Of a DNA stretch of 64,000 bases, positions 8,734 to 16,985 are shown one piece after another. The notes beneath the pieces are model-generated. The model did not search any database, was not told the DNA's origin, and worked only from the letters and a program-made list of their open reading frames with translations. Numbering within the stretch: position 1 is the first letter of the stretch; each line of letters opens with the position of its first letter. The stretch is from Pseudomonas laurentiana (lineage in GTDB: Bacteria; Pseudomonadota; Gammaproteobacteria; Pseudomonadales; Pseudomonadaceae). Where the stretch lies: contig NZ_BMQU01000001.1 of assembly GCF_014648275.1 (NCBI RefSeq), positions 248,001 through 312,000 on the forward strand, in the 5' to 3' direction. A program made the position numbers and the translations under genes.

Positions 8734-9519
8734 ATGAAAAAGGTTCTGCTGTTCACTGCTCTGGCGACCGCGCTGTCGGTAGCCGGCTTTGCCCAAGCCG
8801 CCGAAAAACTGGTCGTCGCGGCTACTCCGGTACCCCACGCCGAGATCCTGGAGCTGATCAAGCCAACACTGGCCAAGGAAGGGGTGGACTTGCAGATCAA
8901 GGTGTTCACCGACTATGTGCAGCCTAACGTCCAGGTCGATCAGAAGCGCCTGGATGCCAACTATTTCCAGACCCTGCCATACCTGAAGAACTTCAACGAA
9001 GGTAAAGGGACTCATCTGGAAACGGTCGTCGGCGTTCACGTCGAACCGTTCGGTGGCTACTCGAAGAAGGTCAAGAGCCTCTCCGAGCTGAAAGACGGTG
9101 CCACCGTTGCGATCCCGAACGAGGGTAGCAACAGCGGTCGTGCCCTGCTGCTGTTGCAGAAGGCGGGTTTGATCACCCTGAAAGATCCGAAGAATGCGTT
9201 GGCTACGCCGAAAGACATTGCCGAGAACCCGAAGAAACTCAAGTTCCGCGAACTTGAGTCGGCCATGCTGCCGCGCGTGCTGGATCAGGTCGATCTGGAC
9301 ATGATCAACACCAACTATGCGCTGGAAGCCGGTCTGAACCCGGCCAAAGACGCGCTGGTCATCGAAGGCAGCGATTCGCCTTACGTGAACTTCCTGGTCG
9401 CCCGTCCAGACAACAAGGACAGCGCTGCTATCCAGAAGCTGGCCAAAGCCCTGACCAGCCCTGAAGTGAAAGCGTTCATCGAGAAGAAATACCAAGGTGC
9501 GGTGCTGCCAGCGTTCTGA
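8734..9519 (+). CDS. metQ: MetQ/NlpA-family periplasmic binding protein (first copy)
   Basis: Substrate-binding protein of the methionine-type importer family, 261 residues. The signal peptide ends about residue 22 (AQA before AEKLVV) with no lipobox cysteine, so it should be a free periplasmic protein and not a lipoprotein. Family features include TPVPHAEILE near the N-terminus, DANYFQTLPYL, and NTNYALEAGLNP. No ATPase or permease gene is adjacent, so it is an orphan that must use a MetNI pair elsewhere, such as the one at 53.2-55.0 kb. Likely ligand is methionine or a related organosulfur compound. It has its own upstream region and terminator. Confidence 0.85.
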   Translation: MKKVLLFTALATALSVAGFAQAAEKLVVAATPVPHAEILELIKPTLAKEGVDLQIKVFTDYVQPNVQVDQKRLDANYFQTLPYLKNFNEGKGTHLETVVGVHVEPFGGYSKKVKSLSELKDGATVAIPNEGSNSGRALLLLQKAGLITLKDPKNALATPKDIAENPKKLKFRELESAMLPRVLDQVDLDMINTNYALEAGLNPAKDALVIEGSDSPYVNFLVARPDNKDSAAIQKLAKALTSPEVKAFIEKKYQGAVLPAF

Positions 9520-9587
9520 TACGCCCAGCGCTCCGACGGAGTGGCGGAACGACCTCCCACTAAAAACGGGGGTCGTCAGCAACCTGA

Positions 9588-9622
9588 AACGCCGATGCAG
9601 ATGACTGCGTCGGCGTTTTTTT
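9588..9622 (+). terminator. Rho-independent terminator after metQ
   Basis: AACGCCGATGCAG pairs with CTGCGTCGGCGTT over 13 positions (one G-T wobble) with a 4-base loop, and runs into seven Ts (9616-9622). A smaller GC-rich hairpin (about 9551-9574) precedes it. Confidence 0.92.
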
Positions 9623-9629
9623 ATGCGCG

Positions 9630-9722
9630 TCAGCCGTCGGCAGTAATGGCCCTGTGCAGTGCGATGAGCAGTTTGAGCAGGTCGTTGGGGTCAAGGGCAG
9701 GCAATGGGTTTGGGCGAGTCAT
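9630..9722 (-). CDS. Possible 30-residue small protein
   Basis: A minus-strand ORF reads MTRPNPLPALDPNDLLKLLI then ALHRAITADG and stop. AAGGAAG is placed 7-13 bases before the ATG, and the peptide has an amphipathic leucine-rich helix (residues 13-25). It is in the otherwise empty stretch between the metQ terminator and the FliL-family gene. I do not recognise it. The good ribosome site and helix are the only support; it could be chance. Confidence 0.4.
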   Translation of the reverse strand: MTRPNPLPALDPNDLLKLLIALHRAITADG

Positions 9723-10002
9723 GGTCGTCTTCCTTGTCAGTTAGGACACGCGGGTCAGGCGATTGGAGGGCGCGTTTCAAGGAAAGATCCCGAGGTTGGC
9801 GAGGATTTGTTCGGTCAGTGGTCTGGGGGAGGCACTGCGGCTTTCATCGGGGCTATTCCTTTGCGTGTGCTGGCCGATAAGTGTAGAAGGGCGGGTTTGG
9901 GGTCAACGAGCATGGCCCGGCTTGATAGGCTGGCATAAGCCCGGGCTTGGGTTTGCCAAAAGCGCTGGGTATGCTGGCGCCAACTGTTTGAGGAGTGAAT
10001 TC
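9723..10002. other. Intergenic stretch with no gene seen
   Basis: This 280-base region, between the small ORF and the FliL-family gene, holds no convincing gene. The minus strand has a 10-codon ATG ORF near 9845 with AAGGA before it, too short to call. The promoters of both flanking genes should lie here, but I see no strong -35/-10 pair. Confidence 0.5.
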
Positions 10003-10407
10003 GTGAAAGCGTGGATCGTGATGCTGGTGGCGCTGATGCTGCCTGCGGCTGCTATGGCCGAGGAGTCCAAGGAAGATGCACCGAAAGTGGCCTACATCTC
10101 CCTGACGCCGCCCTTTGTTGGCAACTATGCCCTCGACGGTGGGCCGAAGCTGCACGTGTACAAGGCTGATGTTGCCCTGCGGGTGACCGGTGAGGCCGCC
10201 GCCGCAGCGGTCAAGCACCATGAGCCACTGATTCGCAACCAGCTCGTCGCACTGTTTACCCAGCAGAACCTGGAGAGCATGAGCAATGTCGAGTCCAAGG
10301 AAAAACTGCGTCAGGAAGCGCTGAAGCAGGTCCAGCAGGTGCTCAATGACGAAGAGGGCAAGCCGATCGTCGAAGACTTGCTGTTCAACAACCTGATCGT
10401 GCAGTAA
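10003..10407 (+). CDS. FliL-family periplasmic protein outside a flagellar cluster
   Basis: Protein of 134 residues starting at GTG 10003, with AGGAG at 9991. A signal peptide (about 1-19, AAAMA before EESK) is followed by the FliL-type domain: YISLTPPFVGNYAL, a KADVALRVTG strand, and the C-terminal LFNNLIVQ. FliL proteins bind around the flagellar stator; this one has a cleavable-looking signal and not a long N-terminal anchor, and no flagellar genes are near. It is a common stand-alone paralogue in Pseudomonas, so a flagellar role is unproven. Its stop codon touches that of the convergent ABC permease gene. Confidence 0.8.
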   Translation: MKAWIVMLVALMLPAAAMAEESKEDAPKVAYISLTPPFVGNYALDGGPKLHVYKADVALRVTGEAAAAAVKHHEPLIRNQLVALFTQQNLESMSNVESKEKLRQEALKQVQQVLNDEEGKPIVEDLLFNNLIVQ

Positions 10408-11526
10408 TCAGGAGGTCAGGGTTCGTCTGAAGCGCGCCAATGCGATGCTGAAGAACAACAGGCCGATCGCGCCTAGCGCGAGCAGGTCTGGCCAGACCAC
10501 GTCGACGCCGGCATCGCGGAACAGGATGGCGGCGGCGAGGCTGACGAAGTGGGTCGACGGCGAGCCCTGCATGACCCACTGCAGCCACTGCGGCATGCTG
10601 TCCACCGGCGTACTGCCACCCGAGAGCAACAGCATCGGGATAATCACCGGAATCGCCAACAGGCCGAACTGCGGGGTTGAGCGCGCCAGTGTGGCGAGGA
10701 AGATCCCCAAGGCCGTACTGGCGAACAGATAGAGTGCGGTCACCGCCAGGAACAGCCCGAGCGACCCTGCCAGCGGTACGCCCAGCGCACCTTTGACCAC
10801 CACCTCCAGCGATACCCAGGTGCACAGCACCACCACCAGGGCGTTGCTGCCAATCTTCGCCAGCATGATTTCCAGCGCGGTCAATGGCAGTACCAGCAGG
10901 TGGTCGAGGGTGCCGTGCTCGCGTTCACGAAGCAGCGCTGTGCCGGTCAGGATGATCGCCAGAATGGTGATGTTGTTGACGATCTGGATCACCGCCAGGA
11001 ACCAGCCACCCTCCAGGTTGGTGTTGAACAACGCCCGATTGGTCAACAAGGCCGGCGCCCGCTCAACGGTCGAGCCCGGGTTGGCATAGTCGAGCAGCTC
11101 ACGTTCAAAAATCCGCCCGATGTAACCAGCCCCCATGAACGCCTGGCTCATGGCGGTAGCGTCCACATTGATCTGCAGCTCGGGCGAGCGCCCTGCCAGC
11201 AGGTCAGTCTGGAAGCTCGCCGGTATGTTGATCACGAACGTGTATCGACCCTTGTCCAGCGCCTGGTCGATCTGGTCATAGGGCAGGGCGGTTGCCGTCT
11301 GGAACTCGGGAGGTTGCAAGGCTTGGGTAAGCTTGCGTGAAATCAGGCTGTGGTCTTCATCGACCACTGCGACGCTGGCGTTGTGCACGCCTATCACGGA
11401 GCCTGCTGCCGGCATGTAGATGGCCACACTGAAGGCATAGAACAGGAACAGCAGCAGTACGCTGTCATGGCGCAGGCTGGTCAGCTCTTTCAGCCCCAGA
11501 CGCAGAATATGGGCAAGGCGATGCAT
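10408..11526 (-). CDS. yhhJ: ABC-2 type export permease (YhhJ-like)
   Basis: Inner-membrane permease of 372 residues. After an N-terminal helix (about 25-45) comes a large periplasmic domain to about 170, then five helices near the C-terminus, typical of ABC-2 exporters. The start at 11526 overlaps the rbbA stop by one base (TGATG), so translation is coupled. It is the last gene of a HlyD-RbbA-permease operon that matches E. coli yhiI-rbbA-yhhJ in order and domain content. Substrate unknown. It ends with zero spacing from the convergent FliL-family gene. Confidence 0.85.
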   Translation of the reverse strand: MHRLAHILRLGLKELTSLRHDSVLLLFLFYAFSVAIYMPAAGSVIGVHNASVAVVDEDHSLISRKLTQALQPPEFQTATALPYDQIDQALDKGRYTFVINIPASFQTDLLAGRSPELQINVDATAMSQAFMGAGYIGRIFERELLDYANPGSTVERAPALLTNRALFNTNLEGGWFLAVIQIVNNITILAIILTGTALLREREHGTLDHLLVLPLTALEIMLAKIGSNALVVVLCTWVSLEVVVKGALGVPLAGSLGLFLAVTALYLFASTALGIFLATLARSTPQFGLLAIPVIIPMLLLSGGSTPVDSMPQWLQWVMQGSPSTHFVSLAAAILFRDAGVDVVWPDLLALGAIGLLFFSIALARFRRTLTS

Positions 11527-14249
11527 CAGGCCTCCTGCTTTTTCAACATGGCCAGGCTCAATCCCGTGAAGGCAAGAAAGAACCCTAGCAGCGCCAGGCA
11601 TTGTGGCCACAGCTCACGCAGGCTCAGGGCCTTGGTGAAGGTGCCGACGGCGATGTCGAGGAAGTAACCGGCAGGGAACAGTTGCCCCATCAGCGCTGCG
11701 GTGCCATCGAGTGACGAGCGTGGCACGATCAGCCCGGAGAACTGAATGGTCGGCAGGCTGGTGATGATCATGGTGCCGAGGATTGCGGCAATCTGGGTGC
11801 GGGTGAAGGCCGAGATCAGCATTCCCATGCTGGTGGTCGCCAACAGATAGAGCACGCCACCGCACGCCAGTGCGAAGGCGCTGCCCTTGAACGGCACGCC
11901 GAACAGCCAGCGGTTCATCGCCACCAGCAGCGCCAGGTTGATCAGACTGACGATCAAGTAAGGCACCTGCTTGCCCAGCAGAAACTCCAGGCGTGTCAGC
12001 GGTGTGGCATAGAAGTTGGTAATCGAGCCCAGTTCCTTTTCCCGGACAATGCCCAGTGCGGTCAGCATGGCCGGAATGAAGGCCAGAATCAGCGCCATGA
12101 CCCCAGGGCCGATGGCGTTTACGCTGACCACATCCTGGTTGTAGCGAAAGCGCGTTTCCAGATTGACCAGTGGCTGCGCCGGCCTCGCTGCACTGCTCAA
12201 GGACGCCAGCAATTCCAGGTTGCCCTGATGCACGGCTTCGACATAGTTTCGGCTGGTCTCGGCGCGGAACGGCATGCCGCCGTCGAGCCATGCCGCTACG
12301 GTTGGCTGACGGCCAGCGTATAGGTCACGACCAAAGCCAGGCGGTATCTCTAGTGCCAGCTTGATTTCGGAACGTTGCAACCGCCGGTGCATTTGGTCCA
12401 GATCGGTTATCGGTGCCTGCTCATCGAAATAGCGTGAACCACGAAACGCCTCCAGGTAGGCGCGACTTTGCGGGCTTTGGTCCTGGTCATACACCGCAAA
12501 GGCGAGGTTCTCGACGTCCAGCGAGATCCCGAAACCAAAGATCACCATCATGAACAGTGCGCCGAGCAAGGCAAAGGCCAGGCGTACTTTGTCCCGCAGT
12601 AGCTCCTTGCCCTCTCGATTTGCCAGGGCGAACAGGCGCTTGAGGCTGAAGCCTCGGCGCTGGCGCAGCAATGTCGGCGCGGACACCGCGTTCAGCGGCG
12701 TGTCACTGACAGGCGTCTCCACCGGGCCCTGGGCCTGCTCCAGACAGCGCACGAAGGCATCTTCCAGGGTGTCACCGGCGAACTGTTTCTGCAGCGCGGC
12801 CGGTGTGTCACAGGCCAGTACCTGGCCTGCGTGCATCAACGAGATACGGTCGCAGCGTTGTGCTTCGTTCATGAAGTGGGTGGAGAGGAAGATGGTGACG
12901 CCCTGTTCCCGTGACAGCTCGATCAGCAGGCGCCAGAAGTCGTCGCGGGCGGCTGGATCGACTCCGGAGGTCGGTTCGTCGAGGATCAGCACTTCCGGCC
13001 GGTGCAGCACTGCCACGGCAAGCGAAAGCCGTTGGCGAATCCCCAGGGGGAGTGCGCCGGACTGTTGGTCGGCCACGCTGTTCAAATCGAAACGCTGGAT
13101 CAGTTCGGCGATGCGTGGGCGGCTCTCGGCACTGGGCAGGTCGAACAGGCGTGCGTGCAGCTCAAGGTTTTGCCGCACACTCAGTTCACCGTACAGGGAA
13201 AAGCTCTGGGACATGAAGCCGACCCGTTTGCGGGTGGCCAGGTCGCTGGCATCCACTGGCCGTCCGAGCAGGCTGGCGCTGCCTTCGCTGGCGGGCATCA
13301 GGCCGGTCAGGACCTTCATGGTGGTGGTCTTGCCGCACCCGTTGGAGCCAAGAAAACCGAAGATCTCGCCGCGACCAATAGCGAAGCTGACCTTGTCGAC
13401 TGCGGTGAAGTCGCCAAAACGCAGGGTCAGTTCATGGGCTTCGATGGCGATCTCGGCGTTGCCGTCGGCCCTTGGTGGTATGTGCAAGGGTTGCCCGCTG
13501 CGTTTGCTGTCGCCCTGAAAATGGGTGAAGGCGTCGTCGAGTTTGTCGCTGGGGGTGACGGCGGCCAGTGCCCGGCTGGGCCCGGCGGCGATCAGGCGCC
13601 CACGGTCGAGCATCAGGCAATGCTCGAACTGCTCGGCTTCTTCCATGTAGGCGGTGGCGACCAGCAGGGTCAGTTGAGGGCGCTCGCGGCGCACCTGCTC
13701 CACCAGCTCCCAGAAGCGTCGCCGTGACAACGGGTCTACGCCGGTGGTCGGTTCGTCGAGGATCAGCAAGTCGGGATCGTGGATCAGCGCGCAACACAGC
13801 CCGAGCTTCTGTTTCATGCCGCCCGAGAGCTTTCCGGCGGGGCGATCAGCGAAACGCACCAGGTCAGTGGCCAGCAGCAACTCGTGCATGCGCCGCTCAC
13901 ATTCTGCGCGGGGCAGGCCGAACAGGGTGGCGAAGAAGCTGATGTTCTCGCGTATCGACAGGTCAGGGTAGAGGTTGTTGCCCAGTCCTTGCGGCATGAA
14001 GGCGATGCGCGAATACAGGCTGCGGCGATGGCGACGTTCACCGATCGAACCGTCGAGCACCTGCAATTCGCCAGTCTGCAGCTTCTTTACTCCGGCAATC
14101 AGCCCCAGCAGGCTGGACTTGCCCGCACCGTCGGGGCCGATCAGCCCGCAACGGGTGCCGGCCGGCAGCTCGAAGCTGATGTCCTGCAGAGCCACTACGG
14201 TGCCGTAGCGATGGTTGATACCTGTGGCCTGCAGTGCCAGCGCACTCAT
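11526..14249 (-). CDS. rbbA: RbbA-type protein: two ABC ATPases fused to an ABC-2 permease
   Basis: The 907 residues combine two nucleotide-binding domains and an ABC-2 membrane domain, the architecture and length of E. coli RbbA (ribosome-associated ATPase). Domain 1 has Walker A GPDGAGKSS, signature LSGGMKQ and Walker B LLILDEP. Domain 2 has Walker A GSNGCGKTT and Walker B VLILDEP, but its signature reads LPLGIRQ in place of LSGGQ. The last about 370 residues have an N-terminal helix, a periplasmic domain and five helices. Flanked by HlyD-like and permease genes with overlapping starts and stops, it probably forms an export complex; the ribosome link is known only from the E. coli protein. 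Confidence 0.88.
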   Translation of the reverse strand: MSALALQATGINHRYGTVVALQDISFELPAGTRCGLIGPDGAGKSSLLGLIAGVKKLQTGELQVLDGSIGERRHRRSLYSRIAFMPQGLGNNLYPDLSIRENISFFATLFGLPRAECERRMHELLLATDLVRFADRPAGKLSGGMKQKLGLCCALIHDPDLLILDEPTTGVDPLSRRRFWELVEQVRRERPQLTLLVATAYMEEAEQFEHCLMLDRGRLIAAGPSRALAAVTPSDKLDDAFTHFQGDSKRSGQPLHIPPRADGNAEIAIEAHELTLRFGDFTAVDKVSFAIGRGEIFGFLGSNGCGKTTTMKVLTGLMPASEGSASLLGRPVDASDLATRKRVGFMSQSFSLYGELSVRQNLELHARLFDLPSAESRPRIAELIQRFDLNSVADQQSGALPLGIRQRLSLAVAVLHRPEVLILDEPTSGVDPAARDDFWRLLIELSREQGVTIFLSTHFMNEAQRCDRISLMHAGQVLACDTPAALQKQFAGDTLEDAFVRCLEQAQGPVETPVSDTPLNAVSAPTLLRQRRGFSLKRLFALANREGKELLRDKVRLAFALLGALFMMVIFGFGISLDVENLAFAVYDQDQSPQSRAYLEAFRGSRYFDEQAPITDLDQMHRRLQRSEIKLALEIPPGFGRDLYAGRQPTVAAWLDGGMPFRAETSRNYVEAVHQGNLELLASLSSAARPAQPLVNLETRFRYNQDVVSVNAIGPGVMALILAFIPAMLTALGIVREKELGSITNFYATPLTRLEFLLGKQVPYLIVSLINLALLVAMNRWLFGVPFKGSAFALACGGVLYLLATTSMGMLISAFTRTQIAAILGTMIITSLPTIQFSGLIVPRSSLDGTAALMGQLFPAGYFLDIAVGTFTKALSLRELWPQCLALLGFFLAFTGLSLAMLKKQEA

Positions 14250-15211
14250 TGCAGGTTGGCCGGCCAGTCCACGGGAGCTGTGCGCACATAGCCCGCTCCC
14301 GGCATGCCGGGCTTGGCTTGAGGCTGTGCGCTCGGGTCGGTCAGGCGCAGCTTGACCCGGAACACCAGTTTCTGGCGTTCGTCACGGGTTTCCACTTGTT
14401 TAGGGGTGAACTGGGCCTTGGCGGCGACGAAGGTGATCTTGGCGGGTAGGGCTTTGTCGGGAAGGGCATCGAGTACGATCCGCGCCTGATCGCCCATCGT
14501 CAGCTTGCCTGCGGTCGAGGCCGGCAGGTAGAGGTTCATGTACTGATCGTTGGGATCGATCAGCAGCAATACGCGCCCGCCTGCTGCAAGTACCTCGCCG
14601 GGCTCGGCCAGGCGTAACTGGATCACCCCGTCGATGGGCGCGCGCAGGCTGCTGTCGTCAATCTCGCTGGTCAACTGTTCGACCTGGGCCTGTGCTGCAC
14701 CAATCGCTGCATTGATGGCCGCCAGTTGTGCGCGGGCGGCGACCACTGCCGAGCTGCTGGTGTCGAAGCGAGCCTGCTGCTGATCGAGCAGTTGCTGGCT
14801 GGCGTACTTGCGCTGGAACAGTTCGCGGCTGCGCCGCAGTTCCTGGCTGGCAAGCAGCAGTTCGCTCTGGCGCAACTGCACGTTGGCCTGGGCCGCAGCG
14901 TAGTTTTGCTTGGCGCGCAGCACTTCCGCTTCGGCCTGGCTGCGTTGTGCCTCAAGGGTGCGGGTGTCGATACGGGCCAGCAACTGCCCTTGCTTCACGG
15001 TGTCGCCTTCATCTACCAGCACGTCGGCCAGGCGTCCGGGAACCTTGCTGGCGATCTGCACTTCGGTGGCCTCAAGCCGACCGTTGCCCTGGCTCAGGCC
15101 TTCGGGCAGGCGATCATGCAGTGATTTCCAGTAACCCAGGCCCCCTGCTGCCATGAGCAGCGCAATCAGGGCGCCGGCGAAAAGTCTGGGTGTGTGTTGG
15201 CTAAGCGACAT
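14246..15211 (-). CDS. yhiI: HlyD-family periplasmic adaptor (YhiI-like)
   Basis: Membrane fusion protein of 321 residues, first gene of the exporter operon. One N-terminal anchor helix (about 9-26), a lipoyl-like half (VQIASKVPGRLADVLVDEGD), a long coiled-coil hairpin (about 75-190, rich in Ala/Gln/Leu), the second lipoyl half (SLRAPIDGVIQLRLAEPGE), and a beta-barrel part. It connects the inner-membrane ABC components to an outer-membrane channel not encoded here. The stop overlaps the rbbA start by four bases (ATGA). The 91 bases upstream separate it from the EVE gene on the same strand. Confidence 0.88.
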   Translation of the reverse strand: MSLSQHTPRLFAGALIALLMAAGGLGYWKSLHDRLPEGLSQGNGRLEATEVQIASKVPGRLADVLVDEGDTVKQGQLLARIDTRTLEAQRSQAEAEVLRAKQNYAAAQANVQLRQSELLLASQELRRSRELFQRKYASQQLLDQQQARFDTSSSAVVAARAQLAAINAAIGAAQAQVEQLTSEIDDSSLRAPIDGVIQLRLAEPGEVLAAGGRVLLLIDPNDQYMNLYLPASTAGKLTMGDQARIVLDALPDKALPAKITFVAAKAQFTPKQVETRDERQKLVFRVKLRLTDPSAQPQAKPGMPGAGYVRTAPVDWPANLQ

Positions 15212-15302
15212 TGTTCAAGCATCCTGCGGCAATGACGTCAGTGTGACGGTTTCCCATTTAGCCGGGTTGATATCCGTCAATTGAGTAGGAATCCTAACCT
15301 GT

Positions 15303-15752
15303 TCAGCGCAAGGCGAGTACAGCGCTCCACTGTTCAGCGGTCACCGGCATGACCGACAGGCGGCTGCCTTTCTGTACCAGTGGCAGCTCGGCGAGGGCCA
15401 GTTGTTGTTTCAGGTAACCCAGGCCAAGCACCTTTGTGAATGTCTCGACATGAATCACATCTATTGCGCTCCACGGGTTCTTCTCGGCATTGGCCTTGGC
15501 GTCGAAGTAGTGGCTCTCGGGGTCGAGTGCCGTGGGGTCCGGGTAAGCGGTCGAGGTGATCCGGGCAATACCGGCGATACCCGGTTCCGGGCAACTGGAA
15601 TGGTAGAAAAAGAACGCATCGCCAACAGCCATCGAGCGGATGAAATTACGGGCCTGATAGTTGCGCACACCGTCCCAGCGGGTTTCGCCGAGTGCGGCCA
15701 GGTCTTGGATCGAGAGCTCGTCGGGCTCGGATTTCATCAGCCAATAGGCCAT
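15303..15752 (-). CDS. EVE domain protein
   Basis: Single-domain protein of 149 residues of the EVE (PUA-like) family, which binds modified bases in nucleic acids in the cases studied. It begins MAYWLMKSEPDELS and has the core segments TRWDGVRNYQARNF, DAFFFYHSS and VKVEVVHVETF-like strand near the C-terminal half (here IDVIHVETFTKV). An in-frame upstream ATG exists, but CAGGAG before ATG 15752 sets the start. Its own ligand is unknown. It lies upstream of the exporter operon on the same strand but with a 91-base gap, so a shared transcript is possible but not shown. Confidence 0.88.
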   Translation of the reverse strand: MAYWLMKSEPDELSIQDLAALGETRWDGVRNYQARNFIRSMAVGDAFFFYHSSCPEPGIAGIARITSTAYPDPTALDPESHYFDAKANAEKNPWSAIDVIHVETFTKVLGLGYLKQQLALAELPLVQKGSRLSVMPVTAEQWSAVLALR

Positions 15753-15937
15753 GGACAGTGCTCCTGAAAAAATTGGAAACAACCTCTAGCGCGAAACCGA
15801 CAGCCGGTTGACGTCAACGTTTGCGTGTCGCTTCAGGTTGTCGGAGAATGCGCGGGTTTTAAGCTAGACGCTGCTGCACGGCCTACCTCGCTAACCGTTG
15901 CTGCCATCGTGATCAGTTTGCCTGAGGGGGGCAATCG

Positions 15938-16078
15938 ATGAATCGCAAACCGGATATGATCTGGGTACTCGTTTTTCTGTTCGGTTTGGGTGTGGTCACT
16001 ACCGGTTATGCGGAAAGCCTCTGGGAACGCAAGCTCGATACCAACTACGAAGTGTCGGTCATCCCGCAACAGCGTTGA
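15938..16078 (+). CDS. 46-residue single-pass membrane protein
   Basis: Starts at ATG 15938 after a purine-rich GAGGGG. The sequence begins MNRKPDMIWV, has one strong membrane helix at about 8-24 (VLVFLFGLGVVTTGY), and a polar C-terminal tail with a WERKLDTNYEV segment. Positive residues at the N-terminus suggest the tail faces the periplasm. It lies between the divergent EVE gene and the convergent 5-FCL gene (18-base gap). Small proteins of this kind recur at this locus in Pseudomonas as far as I recall; function unknown. Confidence 0.7.
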   Translation: MNRKPDMIWVLVFLFGLGVVTTGYAESLWERKLDTNYEVSVIPQQR

Positions 16079-16096
16079 TCGATGGCGTGCCTGCGC

Positions 16097-16702
16097 TTAG
16101 TGCGCCAGGTACCAGCCCTTGTCCGAGACGGTTCCTTGAAGCGGAACATCCCAACTGGCTTGAGCCAGTCGCTCAACCTTCTGACACTCATGCGCCAGCC
16201 CCAGTAGCAGTGGTTTCTTCCAGGTCTTGCGATGTGCCAGATAGGCCAGGCTTCGGTCGTAGAAGCCACCCCCCATGCCCAGGCGCCCGCCAATTTCATC
16301 GAACCCCACCAGCGGTAGCAGGACCAGGTCCAGTGCCCATACCGGGCGTTGTCGTGCCTGGCTAATCACGGGTTCAGGAATGCGGAAGCGGTTGGGGCGT
16401 AGCTTCTCGCCGGCTTCAACGCGCTGAAAGGCCATCTTGGTCTTCGGCCAGGCGTGCAGTACTGGCAGGTAGGTGTGCTTGCCACGGCGCTGGGCCTCGC
16501 GCAGTAGCAGGCGCGGGTCGATTTCGCTGTCGTTGGGCAGGTACAGGGCAATATGCCGGGCGCGACGGAACAGCGGATGCTGTGCCAGTTGGCGATACAG
16601 GTCTTGGGCCGCCCGGCGTTGTTCGGCAAGCGTCAATGCGCGACGGGCATCGCGAAGCAGGCGGCGTAGCTGGGGGCGGGTGAGCAGCGCGGTGTCGGTC
16701 AT
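16097..16702 (-). CDS. fau: 5-formyltetrahydrofolate cyclo-ligase
   Basis: Converts 5-formyl-THF to 5,10-methenyl-THF with ATP, returning the storage folate to one-carbon metabolism. It has 201 residues, with the basic N-terminal helix LRRLLRDARRAL, the segment DLVLLPLVGFDEIGGRLGMG and the conserved GMGGGFYDR glycine loop. An in-frame start at 16837 would run into the 6S RNA, so I use ATG 16702. Order zapA-6S RNA-5-FCL on one strand is the standard arrangement in gamma-proteobacteria, where this gene is often co-transcribed with 6S RNA. Confidence 0.92.
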   Translation of the reverse strand: MTDTALLTRPQLRRLLRDARRALTLAEQRRAAQDLYRQLAQHPLFRRARHIALYLPNDSEIDPRLLLREAQRRGKHTYLPVLHAWPKTKMAFQRVEAGEKLRPNRFRIPEPVISQARQRPVWALDLVLLPLVGFDEIGGRLGMGGGFYDRSLAYLAHRKTWKKPLLLGLAHECQKVERLAQASWDVPLQGTVSDKGWYLAH

Positions 16703-16787
16703 GGCACGGGCGGTCTCTTGGGCAACTGCCAGTTGTGTGCGGCAGCGCGTATGCGCGTGCCAAGGCAGGCAGGCGCAGGAATAATCA

Positions 16788-16966
16788 GGCTCCCCGACGA
16801 ACCGCTGTCGGTGTAGCCCTTGAACCCGAAAGTTCAAGGTGGAGATTGCAGGGGGCGTTAAGGCTTTCCGTCAGGCGGACATGCACACCGGCCCCAGCGT
16901 GCAACCCCCGTGGTTGTGCGTATCGGCTCAGGGACATGACCGACTGGCAAGCACTCCAGGGAGTGA
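16788..16966 (-). ncRNA. ssrS: 6S RNA
   Basis: On the minus strand, between zapA and the 5-FCL gene, the sequence has the hallmark 6S parts in order: CTTGCCAGTCGGTCATGTCC, CTGAGCCGATA, the central GCCTTAACG, the hairpin CCTTGAAC/GTTCAAGG, and the closing strand near GTCGGGGAGCC. About 179 bases, within the usual size. It holds sigma-70 RNA polymerase in stationary phase. Ends are estimated from a TATACT -10 box just upstream (16972-16977) and the closing stem; either could be off by several bases. Confidence 0.92.
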
Positions 16967-16971
16967 TCGGG

Positions 16972-16977
16972 AGTATA
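16972..16977 (-). promoter_or_regulatory. -10 box of the 6S RNA gene
   Basis: TATACT on the minus strand, 6-7 bases ahead of the predicted 6S RNA 5' end. The matching -35 would fall at the 3' end of zapA, and is weak. Confidence 0.5.
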
Positions 16978-16985
16978 CCTGAAAC

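Noticed and set aside
8734-8800. MetQ as a lipoprotein
   Set aside because: Neither MetQ copy has a lipobox cysteine; both signal peptides end with AxA-type sites.
9843-9863. 10-codon ATG ORF with a ribosome-like site on the minus strand
   Set aside because: Too short to support without conservation data; noted only within the intergenic description.
12550-13518. 322-codon open frame inside rbbA on the plus strand
   Set aside because: Ser/Arg-rich shadow frame opposite intact ABC motifs.
16703-16837. N-terminal extension of the 5-FCL gene
   Set aside because: Would be translated from within the 6S RNA; family alignment starts near ATG 16702.
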